Assembly (NCBI GenBank): GCA_947243795.1
Contig: OX365940.1
Location: 1-64,000 of the forward strand
Direction: 5' to 3'
Origin: Saccharomyces uvarum
Lineage: Eukaryota; Ascomycota; Saccharomycetes; Saccharomycetales; Saccharomycetaceae
Length of the DNA stretch: 64,000 nucleotides
The position numbers and the translations under genes were made by a program. Position 1 is the first letter of the stretch. Each line of letters begins with the position of its first letter. This document shows positions 31,737 to 42,708 of this stretch, in pieces. The notes under the pieces are model-generated. The model was not told the origin of the DNA. It saw only the letters and a list, made by a program, of their open reading frames with translations, and ran no database searches.

Positions 31737-33482
31737 ATGAACTCGTTAGCTTCTAACACACCGCTGAATGGTACTCCCATGAACGAGGCGTCCGTCGGCA
31801 GCTCCGAGCCGGTGAACATGTTTGAGACGATGGTGGCCAATCCGATTAAAGTGTCTCGGTTGCAGTCCAATGGGGTGTTGACGGGCCCTGCGGCCAACAC
31901 CAAGTCCATCCACTACTCGCTGGCGAACTTCAACGTTTTCCAGTCGCTGCCCAAGGAAACCGCCAGGGGCGTGGACGACTTGATGCGGATGGAGATGGCG
32001 CTGCTGAGCGGGATCCCAGAGGAGATTAAGTGGTCTTTGAAGAAATACCTGACATACAGCAACAAGGCCCCATACATGATTAGTCTAAGGACGTTGCCGG
32101 ACCTGTTGCCGCTTTTCAAGACGTTCATACTGCCCCTGGAACGCATCGTGGGGGGGCTCAACCAGTCGTCCATATGCGATTCCAGCGCGATGGACTCTTT
32201 GCAGATGGGCTTGAACGGGCTGCTGATCATAAGAAACCTGGCTCAGGACACTGACTCGGTGCAGGTACTGGTCAAAGACGCGGAGATCAAATCGTTTATC
32301 CTCTTCGTGTTGAAGAAGTTCCAGTGCGTCGCCACAGGCGATAGCGAGTGGCAACTGTACGAGGGCAATGCGACTTTTTTCAACGAATTGACCCATTACA
32401 CTCTGGACTTAATGGAAGCCATCTCTTCCTATATCGCTCCGGCGATGAAAGACGACCATTATTTCCAAACGCTGGTGTCCATCCTGAACTACACAAAGGA
32501 CAGATATATGGTTATTTCCATATTGAGGTCTCTCTCGAGACTGCTAGTCAGGTCAAAGGCTAATGAGGAGAGTGCGGCCGATAATTTGGACCATAAGACT
32601 CTTTCTTTGATCGTGTCCTTCTTGTTGGTAGAATGCGACAGCGAGTTGATCATTGCCTCGTTAGATTTCCTCTATCAATACATTTTGCCCGGTTCCCAAA
32701 GAATCACGGAACTATTCAACAGTAAAGAGTGCTCATTGATACTGGAGGCCACGCTGCCCAACCTGCTGTCATACAACATCCCCACGCCAGACTACAACTC
32801 TTTGGAAAAGCATAAGATCAAGTTGGAGAAAAGACTAAAACCTCCTGCACCCAAGGAGCCGCCCAATTTGTCTGACGATCTGTTCCAACAACTGTTCAGA
32901 TTGAACGAACCCTTGAGGTCTACCACTTGGTTGAGATGTTGCTTCGAGCCCGTACAAGAAGCAGAATTTACACAGATATCCCTTTGGAGATCGTACGAAT
33001 TCAAATTTGGTCAACCTGTGCGTGAATCCGGACGGAAATTACTGCCTGCCGTGGAATTCATCAAAAATGTTTCTAACGCTTTCCATAACGCCGCTGCCAT
33101 CGTGATCGCTGACCCAGTGACCGGTAAGAAAAGATTCGTCATCAAGGGCATTCAACCAAGATTCAAGGCTTTGAACATTGCAGACGGAGAAAAAGAATCG
33201 CAAATCCCCATTTCGGCGTTAAAGTCCAAATTTTTGAATGAGACTAAGGAAATTACACCGGCAAGACAAAATAGTATACCTGACGTAAATTTTCCTCAGG
33301 AATTATCAGATGTCGCTAAAGTTGCAAGTACATTCTTATGTCTTCTGTCCAACGACACAGACGATGGTGTCGGCTCCACATTTTGTCAACGCATCAGACC
33401 ATTAGTTCTACACAAATTGGCAGATATTCCACCTTTAACGTTGGCATTATCTGAATATATGGAAAATACATCGGGATTGTGA
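31737..33482 (+). CDS. RSC9: RSC9, subunit of the RSC chromatin remodeller
   Basis: The product is 581 residues, the S. cerevisiae length, starting at the first ATG ([12 protein letters not shown]). The upstream TTG at 31731 that opens the frame is not a yeast start. Rsc9 is an essential, ARID2-related armadillo-like subunit of the RSC SWI/SNF complex in the nucleus. It links RSC to stress- and TOR-responsive genes. The protein is very well conserved throughout, including the C-terminal [16 protein letters not shown]. There is no zinc finger or catalytic motif, as expected for a structural subunit. Confidence 0.96.
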   Translation: MNSLASNTPLNGTPMNEASVGSSEPVNMFETMVANPIKVSRLQSNGVLTGPAANTKSIHYSLANFNVFQSLPKETARGVDDLMRMEMALLSGIPEEIKWSLKKYLTYSNKAPYMISLRTLPDLLPLFKTFILPLERIVGGLNQSSICDSSAMDSLQMGLNGLLIIRNLAQDTDSVQVLVKDAEIKSFILFVLKKFQCVATGDSEWQLYEGNATFFNELTHYTLDLMEAISSYIAPAMKDDHYFQTLVSILNYTKDRYMVISILRSLSRLLVRSKANEESAADNLDHKTLSLIVSFLLVECDSELIIASLDFLYQYILPGSQRITELFNSKECSLILEATLPNLLSYNIPTPDYNSLEKHKIKLEKRLKPPAPKEPPNLSDDLFQQLFRLNEPLRSTTWLRCCFEPVQEAEFTQISLWRSYEFKFGQPVRESGRKLLPAVEFIKNVSNAFHNAAAIVIADPVTGKKRFVIKGIQPRFKALNIADGEKESQIPISALKSKFLNETKEITPARQNSIPDVNFPQELSDVAKVASTFLCLLSNDTDDGVGSTFCQRIRPLVLHKLADIPPLTLALSEYMENTSGL

Positions 33483-33715
33483 AAGAAAAAAAATCGGTTG
33501 GGCTGAACTTTGAAAAAAAAGTGAAGATTAGAATTATTGTGTTATAAATATATATATATATCATTTTATATAAAGAAATATATTACTATTATTAAATAAA
33601 GAGTTTCTTTAACAAACGGACTAAAAAACCACTCTAGATAACATGAGAGAGCCAAAAAACAAACTATAATAAAGCATATATGAAGCGTCTAGCAAAGATG
33701 CAGTCGATGAGAAGA

Positions 33716-35101
33716 TCAGTTTTTAACATCGTAGGATCTTCTGAATTTATCATCGATGTTAGTCAAGTAGTAAACGCCAGATTGCAAATGCTCGATAGAA
33801 CCTTGAGGCTTGAAATCCTTCTTTAAATGAGCGTTTTCTCTTAGTGCGATAGCAGCCTCATAATCAGTTGGAGTTTCAGAGATTCTCTTGCCCAATTTGT
33901 TAGTGACATCCATTTCCTTGATAATATGTTGGACGTCACCAACAATCTTACAGGAATATAGAGAAGCAGCCAAACCGGAACCGTAGGAGAATAGACCGAC
34001 ACGCTTTCCTTGTAAGTCGTCAGAGCCGACGTAGTTTAATAGAGATGCAAAGGCAGCATATACGGATGCGGTGTACATGTTACCTGTGTTTGTTGGAACA
34101 ATCAAAGATTGGGCGACTCTTTCCTTGTGGTATGGCTTAGCAACATTGACAAAGGTCTTTTCAATGTTTTTGTCGGTTAGTGATTCGTCGTAATCGTGCT
34201 TGGCTAATTCGGCGTCAACTTCTGGGAATAATTCAGGATTGGCTCTGAAATCATTATATAGTAATCTACCGTATGATTTGGTGACTAGTTTACAGGTTGG
34301 CACGTGGAAAACGTTATAATCAAAGTATTTCAAAACGTTCAAAGCATCCGAACCAGCGGGATCGCTAACCAACCCTTTAGAAATAGCCTTCTTGGAATAA
34401 CTCTTGTAAACTTGATCAAGGGCCTTGACGTAACAATTCAATGAGAAATGACCATCCACGTAAGGGTATTCACTGGTGAAATCTGGCTTGTAGAAATCAT
34501 AGGCATGTTCCATATAAGAAGCTCTCACGGAGTCAAATACAATTGGGGCATCGGGACCGATCCACATAGCAACAGTACCAGCACCACCGGTTGGTCTCGC
34601 GGCACCCTTGTCATAGATGGCAATGTCACCGCAAACGACGATGGCGTCTCTACCATCCCAAGCATTAGATTCGATCCAGTTCAAGGAATTGAATAGTGCG
34701 TTGGTACCACCGTAACAGGCATTTAGGGTGTCGATACCTTCGACATCGGTGTTGTCACCCAACAACTGCATCAAGACAGACTTGACAGACTTGGACTTGT
34801 CGATTAAAGTTTCTGTACCGACTTCTAATCTACCAATCTTGTTGGTGTCGATGTTGTAACTCTTGATCAACTTGGACAAGACAGTTAGGGACATCGAGTA
34901 AATGTCTTCTCTGTCATTGACAAAAGACATGTTGGTTTGGCCTAGACCAATTGTGTATTTACCTTGAGAAACGCCGTCAAACTTTTCCAGTTCGGATTGG
35001 TTAACGCATTGAGTTGGGATGTAGATTTGAATACCCTTGATCCCGACGTTTTGGGGTCTGGCTTTTTGTTCAGTGGTCTTTTGTTTCTTTAGTTCAGTCA
35101 T
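33716..35101 (-). CDS. ERG13: ERG13, 3-hydroxy-3-methylglutaryl-CoA synthase
   Basis: Erg13 condenses acetyl-CoA with acetoacetyl-CoA to HMG-CoA, the second step of the mevalonate/ergosterol pathway. The catalytic Cys lies in [11 protein letters not shown]; the CoA-site His in FHVPTCKLV and the C-terminal [10 protein letters not shown] are present. The only in-frame ATG near the N-terminus is at 35101, giving 461 residues (MTELKKQK...). S. cerevisiae is annotated with ~30 extra residues before this Met. Here the frame stays open upstream as far as a GTG (35149) but with no ATG, so the longer form would need a non-AUG start. An SRE core lies upstream at 35282-35288. Confidence 0.95.
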   Translation of the reverse strand: MTELKKQKTTEQKARPQNVGIKGIQIYIPTQCVNQSELEKFDGVSQGKYTIGLGQTNMSFVNDREDIYSMSLTVLSKLIKSYNIDTNKIGRLEVGTETLIDKSKSVKSVLMQLLGDNTDVEGIDTLNACYGGTNALFNSLNWIESNAWDGRDAIVVCGDIAIYDKGAARPTGGAGTVAMWIGPDAPIVFDSVRASYMEHAYDFYKPDFTSEYPYVDGHFSLNCYVKALDQVYKSYSKKAISKGLVSDPAGSDALNVLKYFDYNVFHVPTCKLVTKSYGRLLYNDFRANPELFPEVDAELAKHDYDESLTDKNIEKTFVNVAKPYHKERVAQSLIVPTNTGNMYTASVYAAFASLLNYVGSDDLQGKRVGLFSYGSGLAASLYSCKIVGDVQHIIKEMDVTNKLGKRISETPTDYEAAIALRENAHLKKDFKPQGSIEHLQSGVYYLTNIDDKFRRSYDVKN

Positions 35102-35281
35102 TTGCAAGTTGTTTTGTGTAATTGTTGTTTCTATAGCTGCCTGAGCCACCTCTTCCTTAATACCAGACTTTGGTTGAGGCTCTCATGCTGCACCTTATAT
35201 AGTAATCCTCGTTGCGAAAATTGGCGAGGCACCCAAACAGCTCCGCCCGATGAGGCCGAATGGAACCTACTTTCAACACTC

Positions 35282-35288
35282 TCGTATA
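35282..35288 (+). promoter_or_regulatory. Sterol response element core (TCGTATA), Upc2/Ecm22
   Basis: TCGTATA is the 7-bp core recognised by Upc2/Ecm22, 181 bp upstream of the ERG13 ATG. ERG13 belongs to the sterol pathway, so the site is well placed. Its function is inferred. Confidence 0.5.
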
Positions 35289-35412
35289 ATCAACAGCCCG
35301 GTTCATTTTCGACACGATACAGCAGCCATGGGGATTGTGGATATTGTAACTCTGTAGTATTATGTAATATAGTATGAAAAAATTTTCTATTGTATATACG
35401 AAGTTTATTCCG

Positions 35413-36351
35413 TTAAAAGACGAAGACTTGATCGTCCCCGGAGCTTTTCGTTGAATTGACCTTCCAGCCTAGTTCCTTGGCGTATTGCATGGCCAACTTG
35501 TTCATTTCATCGGGCCCACAGATCAAGAGCCTGTTATCATCCGAATATTCCGGCAAGTACTTGCTCATCTGGTCCTTAGTGATGTAACCGACATCTCCGG
35601 TCCACGTGTCCGTTGGGTAGTGTACCACGTAGTGGATTTGCAAGTGTGGGTATTTTTCGGCCATCTCGTCTAGCTCTTCCTTCAATAGAATATCGTTTTC
35701 GGTCTCGTTGGCGTACAAGAGCGAGACTTTGGTCAAATCTTCGGGAACAGTGACGACTTCATTCAAGACCTGTAGGACTGGGGTGATACCTGAACCACCA
35801 GCCACAATTCCCAAATGTCTGGAGGAATTGGGTTCGTAGTTCAACGTGCCTATTGGCCCCATGAAGTCCACGGTATCGCCAGTACTTAGGCCAGCGAAAT
35901 ACCTAGAGACTTTACCATCAACGTAAGTTTTAATCACCAAGTCCAAGTGTCCGTCTTCCAACTTAGAACTGATTGGGTTGTAGTATCTAATCTCATCTTT
36001 GCCATCGATGGGGACACGCACGGCGACGTGGTGGCCAGCAGGGATATCCAAGCTCTCCAATCTTGTCTTCAACTTGAAGCGATACAGGGCAGTGTTCTTG
36101 GAGATAAGGGTTTGATCTTCCAATTCTAAGGGAGTCCACTTGTTTGGATACAGTGATCTTCTTCTTTTGTAAGCTGTGTATGCCCTAGTGAACATTATTA
36201 TGAAGAGAACGGGCAAACTCCACAAGATTTTCAATTCACCAGACATATACGTAGTGATGGCGACACCGACTAAGTATAGTGCGGCAGGGATGTAGATACC
36301 ATGGATCGGCTCGTCTAGAACATTGACATGATCTTCTGTTTCCTTCGACAT
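35413..36351 (-). CDS. PGA3: PGA3, ER/plasma-membrane NADH-cytochrome b5 reductase family protein
   Basis: The product is 312 residues, as in S. cerevisiae. Two N-terminal membrane segments (about residues 17-35 and 38-57) are followed by the cytosolic FAD/NAD-binding module. The FAD motif is RYYNPIS (family RxYS/T). GPIGTLNY, the NAD-binding GGSGITPVLQVL and the C-terminal CGPDEM also match the cytochrome b5 reductase family. It should pass electrons from NAD(P)H to cytochrome b5 or another acceptor; in S. cerevisiae it is essential and affects secretion. It is transcribed in the same direction as ERG13 with 311 bp between them. Confidence 0.95.
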   Translation of the reverse strand: MSKETEDHVNVLDEPIHGIYIPAALYLVGVAITTYMSGELKILWSLPVLFIIMFTRAYTAYKRRRSLYPNKWTPLELEDQTLISKNTALYRFKLKTRLESLDIPAGHHVAVRVPIDGKDEIRYYNPISSKLEDGHLDLVIKTYVDGKVSRYFAGLSTGDTVDFMGPIGTLNYEPNSSRHLGIVAGGSGITPVLQVLNEVVTVPEDLTKVSLLYANETENDILLKEELDEMAEKYPHLQIHYVVHYPTDTWTGDVGYITKDQMSKYLPEYSDDNRLLICGPDEMNKLAMQYAKELGWKVNSTKSSGDDQVFVF

Positions 36352-36658
36352 CTTCTACACCGGCTACTTCAGGTATTTCCTTCGTTACCAGTTTGGGTGG
36401 CAACGAGATGAGCTCCAACTGGTTTGTTTTTTATAAACGTTTTTGACTAGGAATAATATGGAAAATTTCAATATTGCGCGGAATAACGAAAAATAAATCG
36501 ATTGAGCATGCTTTTTTGTAAAAGAGTTGTCAAAAAGGGCTAAAAAGGAACTTCACAAGAGGTATCTTCATTGTATATGTACACACACGCTATGTAAATA
36601 TGTATCTATGGGTAGGTGGAAAAGAAAAAAACGGGAGGGGTATAAGAAGAACGTGTCA
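36352..36658. other. PGA3 promoter / TUB3 3' flank
   Basis: This 307-bp region has no gene. The TUB3 poly(A) region lies near 36600-36650. Confidence 0.4.
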
Positions 36659-38273
36659 TTAAAACTCTTCTGCATAGGAATCGGCGCCCACTTCGATATA
36701 ATCTCTTTCTAAAGCAGCTAAGTCTTCTCTAGCTTCGGTGAATTCACCTTCCTCCATACCTTCACCGACGTACCAGTGGACGAAAGCACGCTTAGCATAC
36801 ATCAAGTCGAACTTTCTGTCGATTCTCTTCCAAGCCTCGGCGATGGCGGTGGTATTGGATAGCATACAAACGGCTCTGTCCACAGAAGCCAATTCAGAAC
36901 TTGGTATTACGGTTGGTGGCTCGTAACAGATACCGATCTTGAACCCTGTTGGACACCAGTCCACCATTTGTACGGTTTTCTTGTTTTTCACCTGTTCGAC
37001 GGCTCTTTGGACATCTCTTGTCACTACGTCACCTCTGTACAGTAGACAGTTAGCCATGTATTTACCCTTTGTTGGGTCGCACTTCACCATTTGATTGCCT
37101 GGTTCAAAACATGCGTTTGTGATCTCAGAGACAGAGTTGGACTCGTGGGTGGCTCTCTTATTGGACAAGATAGGAGCGTATGAGACCAAGGGGAAATGAA
37201 TTCTGGGATATGGGACCAAGTTGGTTTGGAACTCGTTCAAATCGACATTCAAAGAACCATCAAACCTTAAGGATGCTGTTACAGATGACACCACTTGAGC
37301 AATTAACCCGTTTAGGTTGTCAAAACTTGGTCTGGAAATGCCCAAGTTTCTCTTACAGATATCGTAAATAGCTTCATTATCGACCATAAAGGTACAGTCG
37401 GCATGTTCCAAAGTGGTATGTGTGGTTAAAACAGTGTTATAAGGTTCCACGACGGACGTGGACAACTGAGGTGCTGGGTAGACAGCGAATTCCAATTTAG
37501 ATTTTTTACCGTACTCATACGATAAATTTTCGAGTAGGAGGGAACCCAAACCTGAGCCAGTACCACCACCGAGAGAATGTGTGAACAAGAACCCTTGCAA
37601 CCCATCACATTGGTCGGCCATCTTTCTGATTCTTTCTTCAACTTCGTCCACTATTTCTCTGCCGACGGTATAATGGCCTCTTGCATAGTTGTTAGCGGCA
37701 TCTTCCTTTCCATTGATCAATTGTTCTGGATGAAAAAGATCTTTGAAACGACCTGTACGTACTTCGTCAATGACATTTGGTTCCAAGTCCACATAGATGG
37801 CTCTTGGTACGAACTTACCGTACCCTGTTTCATGGAAAAAAGTCGAAAATCCCTCTTCTCCTCCCTTAGGTTTGGATAGACCGTCTTCCAAATGGCCGTC
37901 TGACTTGATACCATGCTCGAGGGAGTACAATTCCCAGCATGCGTTACCGATTTGACAACCAGCTTGACCAACTGCACAAATATATATAAAGCATTTCATC
38001 ACTCCCCGTATAAAGAAGGCACAAAATTCTCCCTAGTAACGGAGTCGATTGTGAGCTCCTTCCACCACAGAATGTGAAGAAAAGTTAAGCAAAACAAATA
38101 GTTAGTAAGAAATCACAAAAAAAACCAATTGAGGGGCCCGAATTGACCAGATCACATCCAGATCAGATCAGATCGAACTAGCTGCCCATCCCTCATGGAA
38201 GCCATTGCCCTCGGTTCCTGGACCAGGAAAAAACACAGTCGAACATACCGTTGATACTGATGACTTCTCTCAT
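36659..38273 (-). CDS. TUB3: TUB3, minor alpha-tubulin, with one intron
   Basis: Exon 1 is 38249-38273 (MREVISIN plus one base) and exon 2 is 36659-37971. Intron 37972-38248 (277 nt) has donor GTATGT, branch TACTAAC (38101-38107 on the minus strand) and acceptor GCAG. The spliced product is 445 residues, the S. cerevisiae length. Alpha-tubulin signatures are present: [10 protein letters not shown], the GTP-binding GGGTGSG loop, and the acidic C-terminus ending EEF, the tyrosine-type end. It forms heterodimers with Tub2 in microtubules. The small intron-spanning exon is a known TUB1/TUB3 feature. The first exon is preceded by an A-rich leader. Confidence 0.97.
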
Positions 38274-38644
38274 TGTCCCCTGTGCCGTGTTTAGCCTATT
38301 CAGTGTGCTGTGATGCGATATTTCATCTATGTTTACGATTTCTTCTAGATATGCAATTTCTAAAACATTTCGCAATTTTTGAGGCCTCGAGATGTTTCAT
38401 GCCGGGTAACCTTAAGGCGCGAAAAAAATAGTGCTAATGCAAGTGAAAACCAGTAACAATACCTGTGATAAATGGTTCAACAAAAGAGATTTTTTTTGAA
38501 ATAAAAGTTTATCGAATAATAAATATGTAGCCTGACAGTATTTATGAATTATGTAGATGGGGATTCTGTACGTTTATAAATGTTTTTGAATTAGTTCTAG
38601 TATACAAGTTTCTCATTGTAGCTTATGAAATTGATTCAGTATGC
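38274..38644. other. TUB3 promoter / PHO84 3' flank
   Basis: A 371-bp region without a gene. A GGGTAAC-type Reb1-like box lies at about 38403 on the TUB3 side; the remainder is A/T-rich. Confidence 0.4.
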
Positions 38645-40399
38645 TCAATGTTGAATTTGAGATGGGGAAGAAGATTCGACATCGTTCATTTTGTTTCTAA
38701 AGTTGAGCGTACCAGGGTCAACTTCATCGTGGTATTGTTCGTTAATTTCTTCCAGGGTCTTTCTCTTGGTTTCTGGAATCAACAGAGTGGTGAAAATACC
38801 TAGCAACATAAACAAGGCAAAGATCTCCATAACATGAGGTAACCAACAGTTAGTGGCCTTACCATCCTTGGCACAGTTGTGGTTGATCAAAGTACCCAAG
38901 GCAGTTTGAGCGATAATGGCACCAATTTTACCGGATGCAGCAGAAATACCATGAGCAGTAGATCTGTAACGAGTTGGGAAACACTCACCAGGAACGATAA
39001 ATGTGGTAGTGTTTGGACCGAAATTTTGGAAGAATTGACAGATGACGTAAAGAGCCAAAAGACCATGGTCACCAATCTTATGGTATGCAAAACCAATGAC
39101 ACAGAACAAAATAGTCAAAATGATGAAACCGGCCAATTGAATTGGTTTTCTACCAATAATATCGACAGTGAAAACACTCATCCAGTAACCCGGTAAAGAA
39201 CCAGCACAAATTAAAATCAAGTTACCGACAGCAGAATCGTATAACTTCTTGTAAACGTTCTTAGAACCAGCGTAACCGATAGTTTGCAAGATAATGGCAC
39301 TGTTCAAACTTAAACCGTAGAAGGCAACATCCAACATGAACCATGAACCGGCAGTACCCAATAAGATCTTACCATATTTCCATTGACCGAAATGCGTGCA
39401 GAAATCTTTGAATGAGGCCTTTGGAGGATGCATGTCAAGGGATTCGACAGCAGTTGGAGCTCTTTCCAAACCGTGAATAGCCATGTCATCATCGCTGGTG
39501 CCGTAGAGTTTCTTTTCACCTTCTTGTTCCTTCTTTTCAACACGCAACAATTCAGCATTAACGTCCAATTGATATCTTGGGGATTCTGGAATGGTCAATC
39601 TGAAGTACAAACATAGCAAACCTGGCACAGTACCTAAACCAATAAGGACTCTCCACATTTGGTCACAAGCTTTTTGACATCTGGCGTCACATTCAGCACC
39701 GGAGTTAGCATAGTTTAAGTCATCCTTGTAAGCGGCAACCAAAATAAGGGCGATGATACCACCTGAAATTTGACCCCAGGCTTGGTTGGCGAAGACAGCA
39801 CCCATGATGGCACCTCTCCATTTGGTAGTAGCAAATTCAGAAGTAATAATAGAAGATAGAGGGTAGTCACCACCGATACCGATACCCATGACAATACGGT
39901 AGAAGGTCAAAACGGCAACAAAGTTGATAGCAGGAGAGTGAGCGACAGTGGTTTGCAAAATGGTACAGACAATCATGATAATAAGTTCCAAACCATAAAT
40001 CTTTTTACGACCAACAATATCGGCCAAAGTACCGAAACCGACTTGACCAATAACAGTACCAACAGAAGTGGAAACCTTCAACAAGGTTTGACTGGAAGCT
40101 GGCATGTCACCGTGCCAGTAGACATAGGACATCATGGAGATACCCAAGTTAATGGCGAAGATATCGTACGAATCAGTCAAGAAACCAACACCGGCAATGG
40201 AGATGGTCTTGACTTGTTGCCAACCGAAGCCTTCATTATCAATGGACTCCAGAGCCAATCTTCTTCTTTCTAAAGGATCTTCGATATGCGCGAAATCATT
40301 CAAATGATTGTGGAAGGCCAGGTTACCACCTTCAGTCAAGTTTTCTCTGTGAAGACTTCTTTCAGCAATACTGATATTATCTTTAGCAACGGAACTCAT
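38645..40399 (-). CDS. PHO84: PHO84, high-affinity phosphate:H+ symporter
   Basis: The product is a 584-residue plasma-membrane transporter (587 in S. cerevisiae) with 12 membrane segments in two halves and a large central cytoplasmic loop. It has the phosphate:H+ symporter signature GIGIGGDYPLSSIITSE and the GFLTDSYDIFAI segment of membrane helix 1. It imports inorganic phosphate with protons at low external phosphate, acts as a phosphate transceptor for PKA, and is degraded by endocytosis when phosphate is plentiful. The frame is intact and codon use is that of a highly expressed gene. The promoter carries Pho4 sites at 40642, 40792 and 40814. Confidence 0.97.
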   Translation of the reverse strand: MSSVAKDNISIAERSLHRENLTEGGNLAFHNHLNDFAHIEDPLERRRLALESIDNEGFGWQQVKTISIAGVGFLTDSYDIFAINLGISMMSYVYWHGDMPASSQTLLKVSTSVGTVIGQVGFGTLADIVGRKKIYGLELIIMIVCTILQTTVAHSPAINFVAVLTFYRIVMGIGIGGDYPLSSIITSEFATTKWRGAIMGAVFANQAWGQISGGIIALILVAAYKDDLNYANSGAECDARCQKACDQMWRVLIGLGTVPGLLCLYFRLTIPESPRYQLDVNAELLRVEKKEQEGEKKLYGTSDDDMAIHGLERAPTAVESLDMHPPKASFKDFCTHFGQWKYGKILLGTAGSWFMLDVAFYGLSLNSAIILQTIGYAGSKNVYKKLYDSAVGNLILICAGSLPGYWMSVFTVDIIGRKPIQLAGFIILTILFCVIGFAYHKIGDHGLLALYVICQFFQNFGPNTTTFIVPGECFPTRYRSTAHGISAASGKIGAIIAQTALGTLINHNCAKDGKATNCWLPHVMEIFALFMLLGIFTTLLIPETKRKTLEEINEQYHDEVDPGTLNFRNKMNDVESSSPSQIQH

Positions 40400-40641
40400 C
40401 TTTGATGTATTCTTGTTGTTTGTTTGTTGTAGCTTACTGATCTTTGAGTTGAGAGAAGTTAAAAATACAAGAAAAGATCCGATCTAACTTAAACAAGAAG
40501 GGATGGACCAGTCTATATATATATGCGATGACTATGGGTGCGAATGGGCATTAACGGCATGCAAATATTGTTGCATTGTGCTGCCAAAAAGGAATAATAA
40601 TTGGCTAATACATGAGAATGCATTAATTAATGAGAAATACG

Positions 40642-40647
40642 CACGTT
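40642..40647 (+). promoter_or_regulatory. Pho4 site, CACGTT type (PHO84)
   Basis: GCACGTTTT is the low-affinity Pho4 form, ~245 bp upstream of PHO84. PHO84 of S. cerevisiae has both CACGTT and CACGTG sites. Confidence 0.6.
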
Positions 40648-40791
40648 TTTCAGTCTAACTAATGAGCAGGCAAAATGCGAAGAGGGATACGAGACGCCGT
40701 ACCCACACTTATCGTGCTTAGATAGCACTGGCTGCTTTTGTTGCGATGAGCTGTGGTCACTATAATTAATAACAGTTACTCATTTACGACC

Positions 40792-40819
40792 CACGTGGAA
40801 GAATTAATATTCCCACGTG
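40792..40819. promoter_or_regulatory. Paired CACGTG Pho4 sites (PHO84 UAS)
   Basis: Two CCCACGTGG palindromes (CACGTG at 40792-40797 and 40814-40819), 22 bp apart, lie 390-420 bp upstream of PHO84. This is the classic high-affinity Pho4 arrangement for phosphate-starvation induction. Confidence 0.75.
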
Positions 40820-41411
40820 GACGCTAAAATTGACACCCGGCAACGCGGTGGTGAGAGGAACGGGTGTTAGGGGCCGGGTAACGTCCTGTTGAATAGCCGC
40901 TGGCCGCTGGCAGGACCCTCGTGGGCTATACTGACGCTACTGCACGCGGACGTGCATCTTAGTGTTAGATGACAGCTCTTGGCATCCGATCTCGGTGCAG
41001 ATCTCGGGCATTGGGCGCCGGTTGTGTCTATTATCCTACTTTATGGCTTGATATTACCCACGATGAATATTAATTGACTTCGTTTCTTTTATTTTTGATC
41101 CCGTTTCTTTTTTTATGAATTATCTTTTCTTTTTTTTTCTTTACCCGGTTATCTCCAATTCTCCGCCGATCCTATTGTCCGGGTAAACGGGTATACGAGG
41201 TCACGTGAGCGGTGTTATTCTGACTGTCTCTTTTCTTTCAAAGGCTATTATCGTTATTTCTTTATCTGTTTTGTCTAGTAGATGAAAAAAGGTGAAAAAT
41301 TCAATGGGATAACTTTTTTTTTAAGGACCCTAAATTTATGTGTGGTGGTGATTCGATTGTTCTCATACAATAGCATACCTTTAGACACACGAACACCCCC
41401 CTCCCCCGTCA

Positions 41412-42341
41412 ATGTCATCGAATAATAGGAAAAAGCTACTTCTGATGGGCCGGTCCGGCTCCGGTAAGTCTTCAATGAGGTCGATCATCTTCAGTAATTA
41501 CTCTGCATTTGACACGAGAAGATTGGGTGCTACCATCGATGTGGAGCACTCGCACTTGAGGTTTCTCGGCAACATGACGCTGAACCTGTGGGATTGTGGT
41601 GGGCAGGATGTGTTCATGGAAAACTATTTCACTAAGCAAAAGGACCACATTTTCCAGATGGTGCAGGTGCTGATCCATGTATTTGACGTGGAGTCCACTG
41701 AGGTACTCAAAGACATCGAGATATTTGCCAAGGCGTTGAAGCAGTTGAGGAAGTACTCGCCGGACGCCAAGATCTTTGTGCTTCTGCACAAAATGGACTT
41801 GGTACAGCTGGATAAAAGAGAGGAACTGTTCCAAATCATGATGAAGAACCTGAGCGAGACATCGTCGGAGTTCGGCTTCCCGAATTTGATAGGCTTCCCT
41901 ACGTCGATTTGGGACGAGAGTCTGTACAAGGCATGGTCGCAGATTGTGTGTTCGCTGATACCTAACATGTCCAACCACCAAACGAATTTGAAGAAGTTCA
42001 AAGAGATCATGAACGCCATGGAAATCATTCTTTTTGAAAGGACGACTTTCCTTGTGATTTGTTCCAGTAATGGCGAGAACAGCAACCATGACGATGGCTC
42101 GAACAACGGCACTGTCCTGCTGGACCCCAAGAGATTCGAAAAGATCTCCAACATAATGAAAAACTTCAAGCAAAGTTGTACGAAGCTAAAGAGCGGGTTC
42201 AAGACGCTGATACTAAACAACAACATCTACGTCAGCGAGCTGTCTCCCAATATGGTCTGTTTCATAGTGTTGAAAGATATGAATATCCCGCAAGAACTAG
42301 TGTTAGAGAACATCAAAAAGGCCAAAGAGTTTTTTCAATGA
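41412..42341 (+). CDS. GTR1: GTR1, Rag-family GTPase
   Basis: The product is 309 residues (310 in S. cerevisiae). The P-loop GRSGSGKSS lies at residues 13-21, the switch II WDCGGQD near residue 64 and the specificity motif HKMD further on. These are followed by the C-terminal roadblock-like dimerisation domain typical of Rag/Gtr proteins. Gtr1 pairs with Gtr2 in the EGO complex on the vacuole and activates TORC1 when amino acids are available; it was first found as a phosphate-transport mutant next to PHO84, its divergent neighbour here as well. The frame is intact; long antisense open frames are shadows. Confidence 0.96.
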   Translation: MSSNNRKKLLLMGRSGSGKSSMRSIIFSNYSAFDTRRLGATIDVEHSHLRFLGNMTLNLWDCGGQDVFMENYFTKQKDHIFQMVQVLIHVFDVESTEVLKDIEIFAKALKQLRKYSPDAKIFVLLHKMDLVQLDKREELFQIMMKNLSETSSEFGFPNLIGFPTSIWDESLYKAWSQIVCSLIPNMSNHQTNLKKFKEIMNAMEIILFERTTFLVICSSNGENSNHDDGSNNGTVLLDPKRFEKISNIMKNFKQSCTKLKSGFKTLILNNNIYVSELSPNMVCFIVLKDMNIPQELVLENIKKAKEFFQ

Positions 42342-42708
42342 CTGAACGTATGGGGAAAAGGGGCACTTTAGAGGATAATTGCATAGAGAATTATAAAGCT
42401 TTCATTAATTATGTACAAATGGGGTTTGGCGTAGAGAATAAAAAGAGAGAATAACATAAGAGGTAAAAATAAATAATCACAGATATATATATAGGACAAT
42501 GGGAGGATAAGCAGTAGATATAGGCCGTTTTGTGACGGCTGCTTTGCTGGTGCCTTGGTCATCCATCGTTTCAAAAAGTGGGAATATATAAATAATAAAA
42601 CATCATGCGCATAGTTTGTTTTTTTTGAATGTGCTTGTAAGTTTGAGAAAAGGATGCAATTACAGGAAAACTGTACCTGCTACCGGTGAAAGAGCACGCC
42701 GGTTTCAT
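42342..42708. other. Convergent region GTR1 / NDI1
   Basis: 3' UTRs of two convergent genes, A/T-rich, with no gene. Confidence 0.5.

Larger units (their letters stand above)
40400..41411. promoter_or_regulatory. Divergent promoter PHO84 / GTR1
   Basis: About 1 kb. Pho4 sites lie in the PHO84 half and a TATATATATAT box at ~40512-40523. Another CACGTG (41202-41207, GTCACGTGA) lies ~205 bp upstream of GTR1, closer to a Cbf1-type site. No gene is seen. Confidence 0.6.

Noticed and set aside
41472-42226. Two long minus-strand frames (233 and 200 codons)
   Set aside because: Both are antisense to GTR1, which is conserved over its full length.
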